A DNA stretch of 64,000 nt. Origin: Myxococcales bacterium (GTDB lineage: Bacteria; Myxococcota_A; Polyangia; Polyangiales; Ga0077539). A program made the translations under genes and the position numbers. Positions 49,071 through 58,314 of the stretch are shown here, piece by piece. The first letter of the stretch is position 1; each line of letters opens with the position of its first letter. The stretch covers positions 1 to 64,000 of the forward strand of contig JAUSAZ010000062.1 in the NCBI GenBank assembly GCA_030652255.1, written 5' to 3'. The notes under the pieces are model-generated. The model saw nothing but the letters and a program-made list of their open reading frames with translations. It had not been told where the DNA came from and made no database searches.

Positions 49071-51452
49071 ATGGCCGTCCACCCACCGCACGTCCCGCTC
49101 GGCACCGGACTGCTCGCTACGGCGATCGTGACGCTGCTCGGCGGCTGCGGTGACCCCGCGCCGCCCGCACCCGATGCGAGCACGCTCGATGTGTCCGCTG
49201 CTCCCGATACGGCGACCCAGGCGGACATCGTCAGCGACACCGGCGCAGATGCTTCGACGGTCGACGTCCCGACGGTCGACGTCCCCGTGGTCGACGCCCC
49301 GGTGGTCGACGTCCCCGTGGTCGACGCCCCGACGGTCGATGTCCCCCGGGACGCCGGGGCGCCATGTAGCACCGCGCGTGACTGCGACGACCGCGAGGTG
49401 TGCACCTCCGATTCGTGCGCGAGCGGATCGTGTCGACACGACGCGCTCCCCGCCGGCGTCGACTGCGGGGGGACCGTCCCGAGCGCGTGCGTCGCCGGGG
49501 TGTGTACGCCCGGGGCGGAGCTGTCCCTGCCGCTCCGCACGCCCGCGTGCACGATGTGGAGCCGTGTCCCGCCCGTGCAGAGCTACCTCGCGCCGGTGGT
49601 GACCGCGGAGGGACTCTTCGCCGCGTCGCCCGGCTGGCTCAAGGTGATGCGCCGCTCCGACCGCTGGACCATGCAGGCCTTCCCCGAGCCCGTCGGCCCC
49701 GGCGCCTGGGGCTTCGTAGCCATCGTCGCCGGACCTGCGTGGATCGCGGCCGTCGGGACCAACGCGGAGGTCACGGGCGTCCCCCCAGCCGGTCTCGGGA
49801 TGGTGGTCGTTCGCCAGGACGGCCGGTGGACGGACGTCACCCCCGAGGCGCTGCGCGGCCTGAGCCTCGCGGGGGCGTGGGCCACCGGCCCGGTGCTCTA
49901 CGTGGCGACGCGCGGGGGCCGGGTGTTCGCGCGCGTGGGCACGGCGTGGCGCGAGCTCGCGGGCGCGGTCGGCGTCGACGGCTTCGGTGACCCCGGGGCG
50001 CTCTACCTCATCAGCCGCAACGTCGCCGGCACCACCGCCCTGTCGCGCTACGACGGCACCCGCGCGACGGCCGTGCCCACGCCGCGCATCGGCGAGATCC
50101 GCGCCCTCGCGGGGCGCTCCGGCAGCGAGGTCTACGCGCTGGGCGATCGCGTGTACCGGGCCACCGGGACGTCGCTCACCGCCGTGCCCCACGTCGACTG
50201 CGGCAGCGCGAACCTCATGTCCTACGAGCGCCTCGTCGGGGCGCCGGGCCAGCTCGCGGTCGTCGGCAGATGCGGCACCGCGCGCCGGGTCTTCCTCCGC
50301 GAGGGCGACGCGTGGGCCGCCGCCGGGACATTGCCGACGGGCCTCGGGGCCGCGACCTACCGCTTCGCGGTGAGCGCAGACGGGCAGATGCACGTGACCG
50401 ACAACGGTCGCTTCTGGCACTACACCGCCGGGGCGTGGACCGAGCTGCCCGAAGACCTGGCGCCTCCGCCGAGCCGTCCCCGCTTCGCCGCGATGAGCGG
50501 GACGACCTCGATCGTGGGCCCTTCGTACGCCTCGATCTCGGCCTTCGGCACGACCTGGGCTCGTCTCGTGGGAGACCGCTGGGAGCAGCAGGCGCTCCCC
50601 GCGGGGCTGTCCGTCAAGACGGCGTGGGCCGCGCCGGACGGGACGATCTTCGCGGTCTCCCAGGGCACCATGCCGGGGGTCTGGCGCTACGCCGCGGGCT
50701 CATGGACCCGCGACATCGCCTTCTCGGTCACCTCGTCGGTGCCCAGCTCGAACATCGTCGGGCGCTCGTCCTCAGACGTCTACGTGGCCTACGGCCTCGA
50801 GGCCGCGCAGCAGATCCGTCACTGGAATGGCGCCGCCTGGGGGACGGTGCCGTCGCCGTGCGGCGGGGGCGGCAGCGGTCAGACGGGCGTCGCGCGGCTC
50901 GCGCTCGCGGGCTCCGAGACGCTCCTCGCGTACTGCTCCGCCAGCGCCCTCAACGTCTCCCCCTACCAGCGCGACGGCAGCGGCGGCTGGTCGGGCGTGC
51001 TCCCCAGCGTCTCCGCGGCCACCCGCTTCGGCTTCATCGAGACCCTCGGCCCGGTCGCGTCGCCGTCGGCCATCCTCGGGCTGAACAACCCCGGGGGCTA
51101 CCAGCTTCGCACCGCCGGGGGCTGGGTCGAGCGGACCTTCCCGGCGCCCCACACCGGCGCCGACGCGACCGGCAACTCCTTCGCCTTCGAGGTGGTGCCC
51201 GGCAGTACTCCGTCCCGCTTCGTCGCGGTCATGAACGGCCCCGCCCCCTACCTGCGCACCGACGGCGTCACCTGGACGGCCCTCTCCGACCCGCTCGCGC
51301 GCCTCCCCACCGCCTCCGAAGACGCGTGGACCGACGGCCGATGGGTCATCGCTCCCACCGTCTTCGGCAGCACCAGCGCCGACCCCAGGGACGAGGCCAT
51401 CCAGGCGCTTCGCGCCGCGATCCTGCGGTGCGACCTCGGAGCGCCGCCCTGA
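49071..51452 (+). CDS. Large lipoprotein with beta-propeller-like body
   Basis: 793 aa. Signal with lipobox LGGC, then a D/V/P/A linker coded by a 15-bp tandem repeat. A small Cys-rich block ('CSTARDCDDREVCTSDSCASGSC', residues about 100-145) precedes about 640 residues of repeated beta blocks such as 'DRVYRATGTSLTAVP', 'NGRFWHYTAGAWTELP' and 'GVWRYAAGSWTRD', spaced about 50 residues, which suggest one or two propellers. The 'W.Y..G.W' pattern recalls photosynthesis-system-II-like or ligand-binding surface propellers. Surface protein of unknown ligand. ATG at 49071 chosen for the signal peptide. Confidence 0.82.
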   Translation: MAVHPPHVPLGTGLLATAIVTLLGGCGDPAPPAPDASTLDVSAAPDTATQADIVSDTGADASTVDVPTVDVPVVDAPVVDVPVVDAPTVDVPRDAGAPCSTARDCDDREVCTSDSCASGSCRHDALPAGVDCGGTVPSACVAGVCTPGAELSLPLRTPACTMWSRVPPVQSYLAPVVTAEGLFAASPGWLKVMRRSDRWTMQAFPEPVGPGAWGFVAIVAGPAWIAAVGTNAEVTGVPPAGLGMVVVRQDGRWTDVTPEALRGLSLAGAWATGPVLYVATRGGRVFARVGTAWRELAGAVGVDGFGDPGALYLISRNVAGTTALSRYDGTRATAVPTPRIGEIRALAGRSGSEVYALGDRVYRATGTSLTAVPHVDCGSANLMSYERLVGAPGQLAVVGRCGTARRVFLREGDAWAAAGTLPTGLGAATYRFAVSADGQMHVTDNGRFWHYTAGAWTELPEDLAPPPSRPRFAAMSGTTSIVGPSYASISAFGTTWARLVGDRWEQQALPAGLSVKTAWAAPDGTIFAVSQGTMPGVWRYAAGSWTRDIAFSVTSSVPSSNIVGRSSSDVYVAYGLEAAQQIRHWNGAAWGTVPSPCGGGGSGQTGVARLALAGSETLLAYCSASALNVSPYQRDGSGGWSGVLPSVSAATRFGFIETLGPVASPSAILGLNNPGGYQLRTAGGWVERTFPAPHTGADATGNSFAFEVVPGSTPSRFVAVMNGPAPYLRTDGVTWTALSDPLARLPTASEDAWTDGRWVIAPTVFGSTSADPRDEAIQALRAAILRCDLGAPP
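49260..49349. repeat. 15-bp minisatellite (six units) in the lipoprotein linker
   Basis: Six near-identical 15-bp units of the form GTCGACGTCCCCGTG start at 49260, 49275, 49290, 49305, 49320 and 49335, encoding VDVPT/VDVPV/VDAPV. The unit is a multiple of three, so copy change would vary linker length without a frameshift. Confidence 0.85.
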
Positions 51453-51581
51453 TCCGCGGCCGCTGAAGCGGCGTGCCCCGCCGACTCTGGCGTGTACAGG
51501 AGCCCGCCGGGATGTGTAGAAGCGATCGGCTTTCAACCCACGGGCACGGGCGACGGCACGCTCCGTGGAGGGCTCCTCCCC

Positions 51582-52460
51582 ATGACGCACCTGTTTTCTA
51601 GCGATTTTCGGCGTTCGGGCCCCGGCGTCACCCTGGCGCTGTCAACCTGGTTGGCGGTCGCGGGGTGCAACCGCCCCACCCCCGAGCCCACCCGCCCTGC
51701 GCCCGCGGCGAGCGATGCGCCCGCCGCCGCGGCCCGACCCAACGCCCCGCGGCCCGTCGGGGCCACGGGCGCGGTCGAGGGTGTGGTGCGCCTCACGGGG
51801 TCGGTGCCCCCGCCGCGGCCGGTGGTCATCGACGCCGACGTGGCGCGCATGCGCGGCTGCGCCGAGAGCGCCCGCGGGTACTACGCCAACCCCTTCGGCA
51901 TCACGGCGCCCGGGCCGTTGCCCGCGGCCCTGGTGAGCGTCGACACCCGCGGGCTCCCGGCGCCCCCGGCGCGGCGGCGCTACGCCACCTTCCAGGACTG
52001 CTCCATCGAGCCGCGGGTGCTGGCGATGGGGCTCAACGACACCCTGGTGCTGCACGCCGCCACCGACGCGCACCACCTCACCAAGGTCGACGGCCTGGGC
52101 GCCACCATCGCCCAGATGCTCATGCCCGCCGAGGACCAGGAGAAGCGCGTCCAGCGCCCCGGCCGGTACATCCTGCACTCGGTGCTCTTTCCCCACTGGA
52201 TGCAGACGCCCATCATCGTGTCGCCCCAGATCAACTGGTACTACGACCAGACCAACAACGAAGGGCGCTACCGCGTCGAGGGACTGCCCGCGGGGACCTA
52301 CACCGTGCACGCGTGGTTTCCCGGCGCGGGCACCGCCGACGCCAGCGTGACCATCACCGCGGGCGCCACCACGCAGCAGGACTTCGCCCTCACGGCGCTG
52401 CCCCCCTCGGAGGTGCGCCCGCCCGTGGCCCCCGCCGACGCCGGGCCGATCATCCCCTGA
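51582..52460 (+). CDS. Lipoprotein with cupredoxin/carboxypeptidase-regulatory-like domains
   Basis: 292 aa from the ATG at 51582, with GGAGGG upstream. Signal with lipobox VAGC and an Ala/Pro linker. 'GAVEGVVRLTGSVPPPRPVVI' starts a first beta domain, the middle part 'LNDTLVLHAATDAHHLTKVDG' reads like a cupredoxin-type fold, and 'EGRYRVEGLPAGTYTVHAWFPG' is a carboxypeptidase-regulatory-like repeat. Such proteins occur in periplasmic methanol- or copper-related and denitrification clusters, but nothing here fixes the role. Envelope location. Confidence 0.75.
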   Translation: MTHLFSSDFRRSGPGVTLALSTWLAVAGCNRPTPEPTRPAPAASDAPAAAARPNAPRPVGATGAVEGVVRLTGSVPPPRPVVIDADVARMRGCAESARGYYANPFGITAPGPLPAALVSVDTRGLPAPPARRRYATFQDCSIEPRVLAMGLNDTLVLHAATDAHHLTKVDGLGATIAQMLMPAEDQEKRVQRPGRYILHSVLFPHWMQTPIIVSPQINWYYDQTNNEGRYRVEGLPAGTYTVHAWFPGAGTADASVTITAGATTQQDFALTALPPSEVRPPVAPADAGPIIP

Positions 52461-52729
52461 AGATCCGTCGGGCGCGCCGCCCTGCCCAGAGCCTCCGTAC
52501 TTTGGGAATTCACCTCAAGTCCTGATCCTGGCAACCGTTAGCTGACCTGTGCGTGTTACCTGCATAACAGCTCGCAGGTCGCCCCGAGCATTCCAGGCAA
52601 CTCGCCTTCCAGGTAATGCGTGCTAGACGCTCGAAGACGGGCTCTGGGGTCGGCGGGAAGGCACTTGTTCTTGTCTGTTCGTGATCTCTATCGATATCTT
52701 CAATCATCAACGATCACGAGGGAGAGCCG
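52461..52729. promoter_or_regulatory. Lower-GC leader upstream of the REC-EAL gene
   Basis: 269 bp without a gene and clearly less GC-rich than its surroundings. Near the end, TTGTTC (52665-52670) with TATCGA (52689-52694, 18-base gap), or TTGTCT (52671-52676) with a GATATC-like box, could be a promoter for the REC-EAL and hybrid kinase genes. GGGAGAG lies four to ten bases before the ATG at 52730. Confidence 0.35.
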
Positions 52730-53893
52730 ATGAGCGAAGAGCGGGGGGGACGGCCTGGGCGGGTGCTCATGGTCGACGACGAGGTGTCGGTGCTGCGGGT
52801 CATCGGGCGCGTGCTGCGCGGCGCGGGCCACGAGGTGGTCGCGGAGAGCAGCGGCCAGGCGGCGATGGCGCGGCTGGCGGAGGGCACCTTCGACGTCGTG
52901 CTGAGCGACCTCGCCATGCCCGGGATGAACGGGATCGAGCTCCTGCGGGCGGTGCGCGCGCACGACCTGGACGTGCCGGTGGTGCTCATGACCGGGGCGC
53001 CCGACCTGGACACCGCCATGCGCGCCATCGAGCACGGCGCGCTGCGGTACATCGTCAAGCCGGTCGACCTGCCGGAGCTGCGCCAGCTCGTGCAGTACGC
53101 CGTCGACATGTGCCACATGGCGCGGGTGAAGCGCGAGGCGCTGCGGCTGCTCGGCGACGCCGACCGCTTCGTCGGTGACCGCGCCGGGCTCGACGCGCGC
53201 TTCGACCACGCGCTCGCCACGCTCTGGATGGCCTACCAGCCGATCGTGTCGTGGTCGCAGCGGAGCGTGTATTCGTACGAAGCGCTGGTGCGCAACGACG
53301 AGCCCACGCTCGCCAACCCCGGCAACCTCCTCATGGCCGCCGAGCAGCTGGGGCGACTCCACGACCTCGGGCGGCGCATCCGGGGCGCCGTGGCCGCGAG
53401 GGCGGCGGAGGCCGAAGGTTCGACCTTCTTCGTCAACCTCCACACCCGTGACCTCCTCGACGCGGAGCTGTTCTCCCCGGCGGCCCCGCTCTCCCGCGTC
53501 GCGCGCAACGTGGTGCTCGAGATCACCGAGCGGGCCTCGCTCGACGAGGTCGGCAACGCCGCCGCCGCGGTGACCCGTCTGCGCGCGCTGGGCTACCGCA
53601 TCGCCCTCGACGACCTCGGCGCGGGCTACGCGGGGCTCACCAGCCTGGCGCAGCTCCAGCCCGACGTGGTCAAGGTCGACATGTCGCTCGTGCGCGGCGT
53701 CGACCGGGACGCGACCCGAAAGACCCTGGTCGGCTCGATGGTGGATCTCTCCAAGGCCCTGGGGATGGTCGTCGTCACCGAAGGGGTGGAGACGGCGGGC
53801 GAGCGCGACGCCCTGATCGAGCTCGGCTGCGATCTCTTCCAGGGCTACCTGTTTGCGAGGCCGGCGAGGCAGCTACCCGCCGTCGCCTGGTAG
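52730..53893 (+). CDS. Response regulator with EAL c-di-GMP phosphodiesterase output
   Basis: 387 aa. REC domain (residues about 10-125) with acidic pocket DDE (16-18), phospho-acceptor Asp60 in VLSDLAMPG and Lys110. The EAL domain (about 155-385) carries EAL at 184-186 (YEALVRN), VNLHT, LEITER, ALDDLGAGYAGLT, VKVDM and TEGVE, so it should be an active phosphodiesterase governed by phosphorylation. The hybrid histidine kinase gene starts 13 bp after its stop and is the natural partner. It adds a third c-di-GMP enzyme to the region. Confidence 0.93.
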   Translation: MSEERGGRPGRVLMVDDEVSVLRVIGRVLRGAGHEVVAESSGQAAMARLAEGTFDVVLSDLAMPGMNGIELLRAVRAHDLDVPVVLMTGAPDLDTAMRAIEHGALRYIVKPVDLPELRQLVQYAVDMCHMARVKREALRLLGDADRFVGDRAGLDARFDHALATLWMAYQPIVSWSQRSVYSYEALVRNDEPTLANPGNLLMAAEQLGRLHDLGRRIRGAVAARAAEAEGSTFFVNLHTRDLLDAELFSPAAPLSRVARNVVLEITERASLDEVGNAAAAVTRLRALGYRIALDDLGAGYAGLTSLAQLQPDVVKVDMSLVRGVDRDATRKTLVGSMVDLSKALGMVVVTEGVETAGERDALIELGCDLFQGYLFARPARQLPAVAW

Positions 53894-53906
53894 GAGCGGA
53901 GGCGCC

Positions 53907-56672
53907 GTGCAGCGAGGCGGGTACTTCGTGGGCGGCGGCGTCGCCGGGGCGCTGCTCCGATCGATCGACTGGTCCACGACCCCGCTGGGGGCGATCGAGT
54001 CCTGGCCCGTCAGCCTCAAGTGCGCCGTCGGGACGGTGCTCCACGCGCGCCACCCGATGTTCCTCTGGTGGGGCGAGGAGCTGATCCAGTTCTACAACGA
54101 CGCGTACATCCCGAGCTTCGGCGAGGGAAAGCACCCCGCCGCGATGGGGCAGCGGGCCAGGGACTGCTGGGGGGAGACCTGGCCGATCATATGGCCACAG
54201 ATCGACGACGTGATGACGCGCGGCAAGGGGAGCTGGAACGAGGACGCGCTCGTCCCGATCCTCCGCAACGGCGCCATCGAGGACGTCTACTGGACCTACG
54301 GGTACTCGCCCGTCTTCGACGACGAGGGCCGCATCGGGGGCGTGCTGGTCACCTGCACCGAGACGACCGCGAGGGTGGTCGCCGAGCGGGCGCTGCGCGC
54401 GAGCGAGGCGCGCTACCGGCGGCTCATGGAAGAGCTCCCCGAGCCGGTGCTCGTCCACGTCGACGGCGCGATCGCCTACGCCAACGCCGCGAGCGCGCAG
54501 GGCTTCGGGCTCGCGAGCTCGAGCGAGCTCATCGGGCGCTCGATCGTGGAGTTCGCCGCCCTCGGCACCGGCGCCCGGATCGAAGCGCGCATGGAGAGGG
54601 TGCGCGGAGGTGAAGGTCGACTCGAGGTGGCCGAGCAGAGCTTCGTCCGCCAGAGCGACGGCCGCGAGATTCACGCCGAGGTCAAGACGGTCCCGATCGA
54701 CTACGAGGGTCGACCCGCGATGCTGAGCATCGCCCGGGACATCACCGCGAGGGTCGAGGCAGAGCGCGAGCGCGAGCGCCTCGCCGCGTCGCTGGAGTTC
54801 GAGCGCCGCCGCCTCGGCAACCTGCTCCAGAACGCGCCCGCCTTCATCGCCGTCTTGCGAGGCCCGCAGCATGTCTTCGAGCTGGTCAACGAGGCCTTCT
54901 ACGACCTCGTCGGCACGCGGGACCTCCTCGGGCGGCCGCTGGCCGAGGCGATGCCGGAGGTCATGGCGCAGGGCTTCGGGCAGATCCTCGACGGGGTGCT
55001 GGCGACGGGCGAGCCCTTCGTCGGCACCGGCCTGCCGGTCGTGGTGCGGCGCGGCCCCGGGGAGGCGACGGAGACGCGCTTCGTGAACTTCGTCTACCAG
55101 GCCCTGGTCGAGGAGGACGGCTCCCGCTCCGGGGTGTTCATCCACGGCATCGACGTGACGGACGAGACCCTGGTGCAGCGGCGCGTGCGGGCGCAGTTCA
55201 ACGGCGCCCCGGTGCCGACCTACGTGTGGCAGCGGGTCGAGCGTCGCGGCGTGCGGGAGCTCGTGCTGGTCGACTTCAACGACGCCACGATGTCGCTCAC
55301 CCAGGGCGGCATCACACAGTGCCTCGGGCAGACGGCGGCGGAGTTCCTCCTGCCGGGCACGGGGATTCTCGAGGACCTGGAGCGCTGCCTCGCGACGGGG
55401 GTGACCTTCCAGCGCGAGCTCGACCACGTCCAGCGCACCGGCGAGCGCAAGCGCCTGCTGATCACCTACGCGTGTGCCCCGCCCGACATGGTGCTCGCCC
55501 ACACCGAGGACGTCACCGCGCGGCGACGGACGGAGGAGCAGCTGCGGCAGGCGCAGAAGATGGACGCCGTGGGGCGGCTCGCCGGCGGCGTGGCGCACGA
55601 CTTCAACAACATGCTCAGCGTGATCCTCGGCAACGCGCACCTGCTGCTGCCCTCGCTCCCGCCCGGCGACCCGCGCCGCGAGGACGTGGAGGAGATCCTC
55701 GACGCCGCGGGGCGCTCGGCGGAGCTGACCAGGCAGCTCCTGGCCTTCGCGCGCCGACAGCCGATCGCGCCCCGGGTGATCGACCTCAACGAGACCGTCG
55801 GGCGGCTGCTCAAGCTGCTGAGACGCCTGATCGGCGAGGACATCGAGCTGGTCTGGAAGCCCGGCCCCGGCCTCGGGCACGTCATGATGGACGGGGCGCA
55901 GCTCGACCAGGTGCTCGCCAACCTGGCGGTCAACGCGCGCGACGCGATCGCGGGCGTAGGCCGGGTGGTGATCGAGACGGGCAACGTCACCTTCGATCAG
56001 GCCTGGTGCGAGGCGAACGCCAGCCACCAGACGGGCGACTTCGTGCAGATCTCCGTGAGCGACAGCGGCTGCGGCATGGACCAGGCGACGCAGGCCAAGC
56101 TGTTCGAGCCCTTCTTCACGACCCGGGAGTTCGGCAAGGGGACCGGGCTCGGGCTCGCGACGGTCTATGGAATCGTCCAGCAGAACGGCGGCTTCATCAA
56201 CGTGTACAGCGAGGTGGGCCTCGGTTCGACCTTCCGGATCTACCTCCCGCGGTGCGCCGCGCCGGGCGCTCGCCCGCTCGAACGGTCGGCCGTCGACGCC
56301 CTGCCCCGAGGCGCGGAGACCGTCCTCATCGTGGAGGACGAGGTGGCGCTGCTGCGACTGACCCGGCGGCTGCTCGAGGCTCTGGGGTACACCGTGCTCG
56401 CGACCGCCGACGCGCGCGAGGCGCTCGCGCTCGCCGAGTCCGCGACGATCGACCTGCTGATCACCGACGTGATCATGCCGCTGATGAGCGGGCGCGAGGT
56501 CTACGAGAGCCTGCGGGCATCGCGGCCCGGCCTGCGGTGCCTCTACACCTCCGGGTACACCGCGGAGGTGATCACCCACCACGGCGTGCTGGAGGCCGGC
56601 GTCCACTTCCTCGAGAAGCCCTTCACCCGGGAGGCGCTGGCCTTCAAGGTGCGGGAGGCGCTCGGTCGGTAG
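53907..56672 (+). CDS. Multi-PAS hybrid histidine kinase with C-terminal receiver
   Basis: 921 aa, GTG start at 53907 with GGAGG six bases upstream. Several PAS/PAS-like domains fill residues 1 to about 545 (the first resembles the 'PLGAIESWPVSL' type). HisKA has the phospho-acceptor His564 in 'GGVAHDFNNMLSVI'; HATPase_c shows 'NLAVNARDAI', 'DSGCGMD' and 'GTGLGLATVYGIV'; the receiver has Asp854 in LLITDVIMP. No transmembrane segment, so a soluble sensor. It likely phosphorylates the REC-EAL protein encoded just before it. The 3' end overlaps the convergent cobalamin-binding gene by 29 bp. Confidence 0.93.
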   Translation: MQRGGYFVGGGVAGALLRSIDWSTTPLGAIESWPVSLKCAVGTVLHARHPMFLWWGEELIQFYNDAYIPSFGEGKHPAAMGQRARDCWGETWPIIWPQIDDVMTRGKGSWNEDALVPILRNGAIEDVYWTYGYSPVFDDEGRIGGVLVTCTETTARVVAERALRASEARYRRLMEELPEPVLVHVDGAIAYANAASAQGFGLASSSELIGRSIVEFAALGTGARIEARMERVRGGEGRLEVAEQSFVRQSDGREIHAEVKTVPIDYEGRPAMLSIARDITARVEAERERERLAASLEFERRRLGNLLQNAPAFIAVLRGPQHVFELVNEAFYDLVGTRDLLGRPLAEAMPEVMAQGFGQILDGVLATGEPFVGTGLPVVVRRGPGEATETRFVNFVYQALVEEDGSRSGVFIHGIDVTDETLVQRRVRAQFNGAPVPTYVWQRVERRGVRELVLVDFNDATMSLTQGGITQCLGQTAAEFLLPGTGILEDLERCLATGVTFQRELDHVQRTGERKRLLITYACAPPDMVLAHTEDVTARRRTEEQLRQAQKMDAVGRLAGGVAHDFNNMLSVILGNAHLLLPSLPPGDPRREDVEEILDAAGRSAELTRQLLAFARRQPIAPRVIDLNETVGRLLKLLRRLIGEDIELVWKPGPGLGHVMMDGAQLDQVLANLAVNARDAIAGVGRVVIETGNVTFDQAWCEANASHQTGDFVQISVSDSGCGMDQATQAKLFEPFFTTREFGKGTGLGLATVYGIVQQNGGFINVYSEVGLGSTFRIYLPRCAAPGARPLERSAVDALPRGAETVLIVEDEVALLRLTRRLLEALGYTVLATADAREALALAESATIDLLITDVIMPLMSGREVYESLRASRPGLRCLYTSGYTAEVITHHGVLEAGVHFLEKPFTREALAFKVREALGR

Positions 56673-57390
56673 CGCCGAAGTAGTCCAGGTCGAGCGCGAC
56701 CTCGATGCCCGGGGCGACGACTGGTGACGCGCCGCCGCGGCGAAACGCGAAGCCTGACAGCACGTAGCGGCACATCAGCTCCGGCTCGAGGCCCGCGCGC
56801 AGCCGGGAGACGAGATCGGTCGCCACCGATACGGCCGGGGGCAGGGCGCACGAGAAGCCGATGAAGCGGGGGCGGAGCCTCCGCGCGAGCCCGAGCATCT
56901 CGTCGAGCGGCATCGCCGACGCGACGAACTCGACGCTCAGCCCGCGCGCGCCCAGCGCGTGCGCGGCGAAGCGCGGCCCGACGGTGTGCGCGTTGCCAGG
57001 GGTCTGGAGGATCAGGAGATCGACGGGCGGCCCGGCGCGCGCGGCGGGCGCGAGCATGGCGAAGACCCGCTCGCACCAGCGCGTGAAGCGTTGCTCTGCC
57101 ACCGGCGACATCCGCGCCTCGTGCCAGTCGAGGCCGGCCTGGTAGAGCGCGGGCTGGAGCATCCCCACGAGGATCGATTCGGTGTCGAGCCCGAGCGCCT
57201 GCGCCTCGACGAGGAGGCCGGCGCACGCGGTCTCGTCGCCGAGGCGCGCGCTCACCAGGATGCGCCCGAAGAGGGCGCGCACGGACTCGGTGTCGAGAGA
57301 CAGCGGCACGTCGCGCTCGAGCCGGGCCTCGCAGCGCGCGCAGATTCCGTGGGAGAAGGAGGGGTCGTCGAAGGGGGCGCTCTCGCCCAT
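56644..57390 (-). CDS. Stand-alone cobalamin-binding photoreceptor-like protein (CarH/AerR-type domain)
   Basis: 248 aa from the ATG at 57390; a GTG precedes it. A short N-terminus with SHGICARC leads to a four-helix B12-cap domain (residues about 28-118) and a Rossmann B12-binding domain (about 122-235). The key residues match Thermus CarH: Trp89-His90 (W131-H132), Glu99 (E141) and the lower His135 in GNAHTVG (H177); the Trp-to-lower-His distance is 46 in both. CarH His142 is Gln100 here. There is no MerR DNA-binding domain, as in AerR/PpaA-type proteins. It may sense light through adenosylcobalamin. Convergent with the hybrid kinase gene. Confidence 0.82.
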   Translation of the reverse strand: MGESAPFDDPSFSHGICARCEARLERDVPLSLDTESVRALFGRILVSARLGDETACAGLLVEAQALGLDTESILVGMLQPALYQAGLDWHEARMSPVAEQRFTRWCERVFAMLAPAARAGPPVDLLILQTPGNAHTVGPRFAAHALGARGLSVEFVASAMPLDEMLGLARRLRPRFIGFSCALPPAVSVATDLVSRLRAGLEPELMCRYVLSGFAFRRGGASPVVAPGIEVALDLDYFGATDRAPPAP

Positions 57391-57689
57391 CACATGTTGG
57401 CAGTAGCAACACCAGCGAATCAGCGGGCGGCCCTCCCGTCGGCCCGGCAGGGCGAGCGCTCGGCGACCGCTGCCGCAACGGGCTCAAGCGACCCGACGCG
57501 GCTCGTGCCATCGGATGTTTGTATTGAATTATGGAAAACCATGATTCGACTTAGCACGGTGGAAGGGGGGCGCATGGTGGGGCCCGTCGTACGACTTCAT
57601 AGGGTCCGCGATTGACTCGGATCCAGCGGAGTCGCCATGCGTCCCGACAGTCCGTGCTCTGGGTCAGGGTTACCAGAGATCAGAGCAGT
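57391..57689. other. Gene-free, partly AT-rich stretch
   Basis: About 300 bp between the B12 protein start and the first readable part of the kinase pseudogene. Bases 57515-57560 (ATGTTTGTATTGAATTATGG) are the most AT-rich part of the area and may hold a promoter, but I see no confident -35/-10 pair. No gene seen. Confidence 0.5.
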
Positions 57690-58290
57690 CCAAGGCCGCG
57701 ACGTGGCGAGCCCGGAGGAGCTGATCGGTCGATCGCCCCTCTCCCTCTTTCATACACGCTATCACGACATCATCAGCCGACGCATCGAGGCGATGCGAAC
57801 GCACTGCGTCGCAGTCCCCATGATCGAAGAAGAGATCGTGTACCTCGCCCGGGGAACGATCCCGGTGAAGGTCGTCGCGACGACGCTTCCATCACGAGGG
57901 TCGGCCCTCGATCCTCGTCATCCTGCGAGACCTCACCGAGCGACAGGCGAGCGATGCCGCGCTGGACACGAGTCAGGCGCGCTACCGGGATCTGTTCGAT
58001 TGCATCGTCGATCCGCTCTGCGTCTACGATCGGCCTCTCGACGACCCTCACGATCGTGAAGAGCCACGGCGGCTTCATCAACGTCTACAGCGAGATCGGG
58101 AAGGGCACGCATCGCCATCAAGACCATGAACGCGGACGCGACGATCGTCGGCTCGAGCGGCCTGACCGCCAACGGCGACGTGGCCAAGGCCGTCGGGGCC
58201 GGCTGCGAGCACTTCGTCTCCAAGCCCTACACGGCCGAGGCCCTGCTCACCACGCTGAGCAAGGCCCTGGGCAAGGTTCCGCGGGTGTGA
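57690..58290 (+). pseudogene. Decayed PAS-hybrid histidine kinase
   Basis: Pieces of one kinase lie in order in three frames. PAS start: 'ASPEELIGRSPLSLFHTRYH' to 'GTIPVKVVATTLP' (about 57704-57890). PAS end and next PAS start, frame shifted: 'RPSILVILRDLTERQASDAA' and 'LDTSQARYRDLFDCIVDPLC' (about 57902-58030). The end of the HATPase domain: 'TLTIVKSHGGFINVYSEIGK' (about 58042-58104). The end of a receiver: 'TIVGSSGLTANGDVAKAVGA' and 'CEHFVSKPYTAEALLTTLSK', with a stop at 58288-58290. HisKA, most of the ATPase and the receiver Asp are deleted. It converges with the 58315 lipoprotein gene. Confidence 0.8.
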
Positions 58291-58314
58291 CGGGTGTCCG
58301 GTGGCCGCGCCCCG

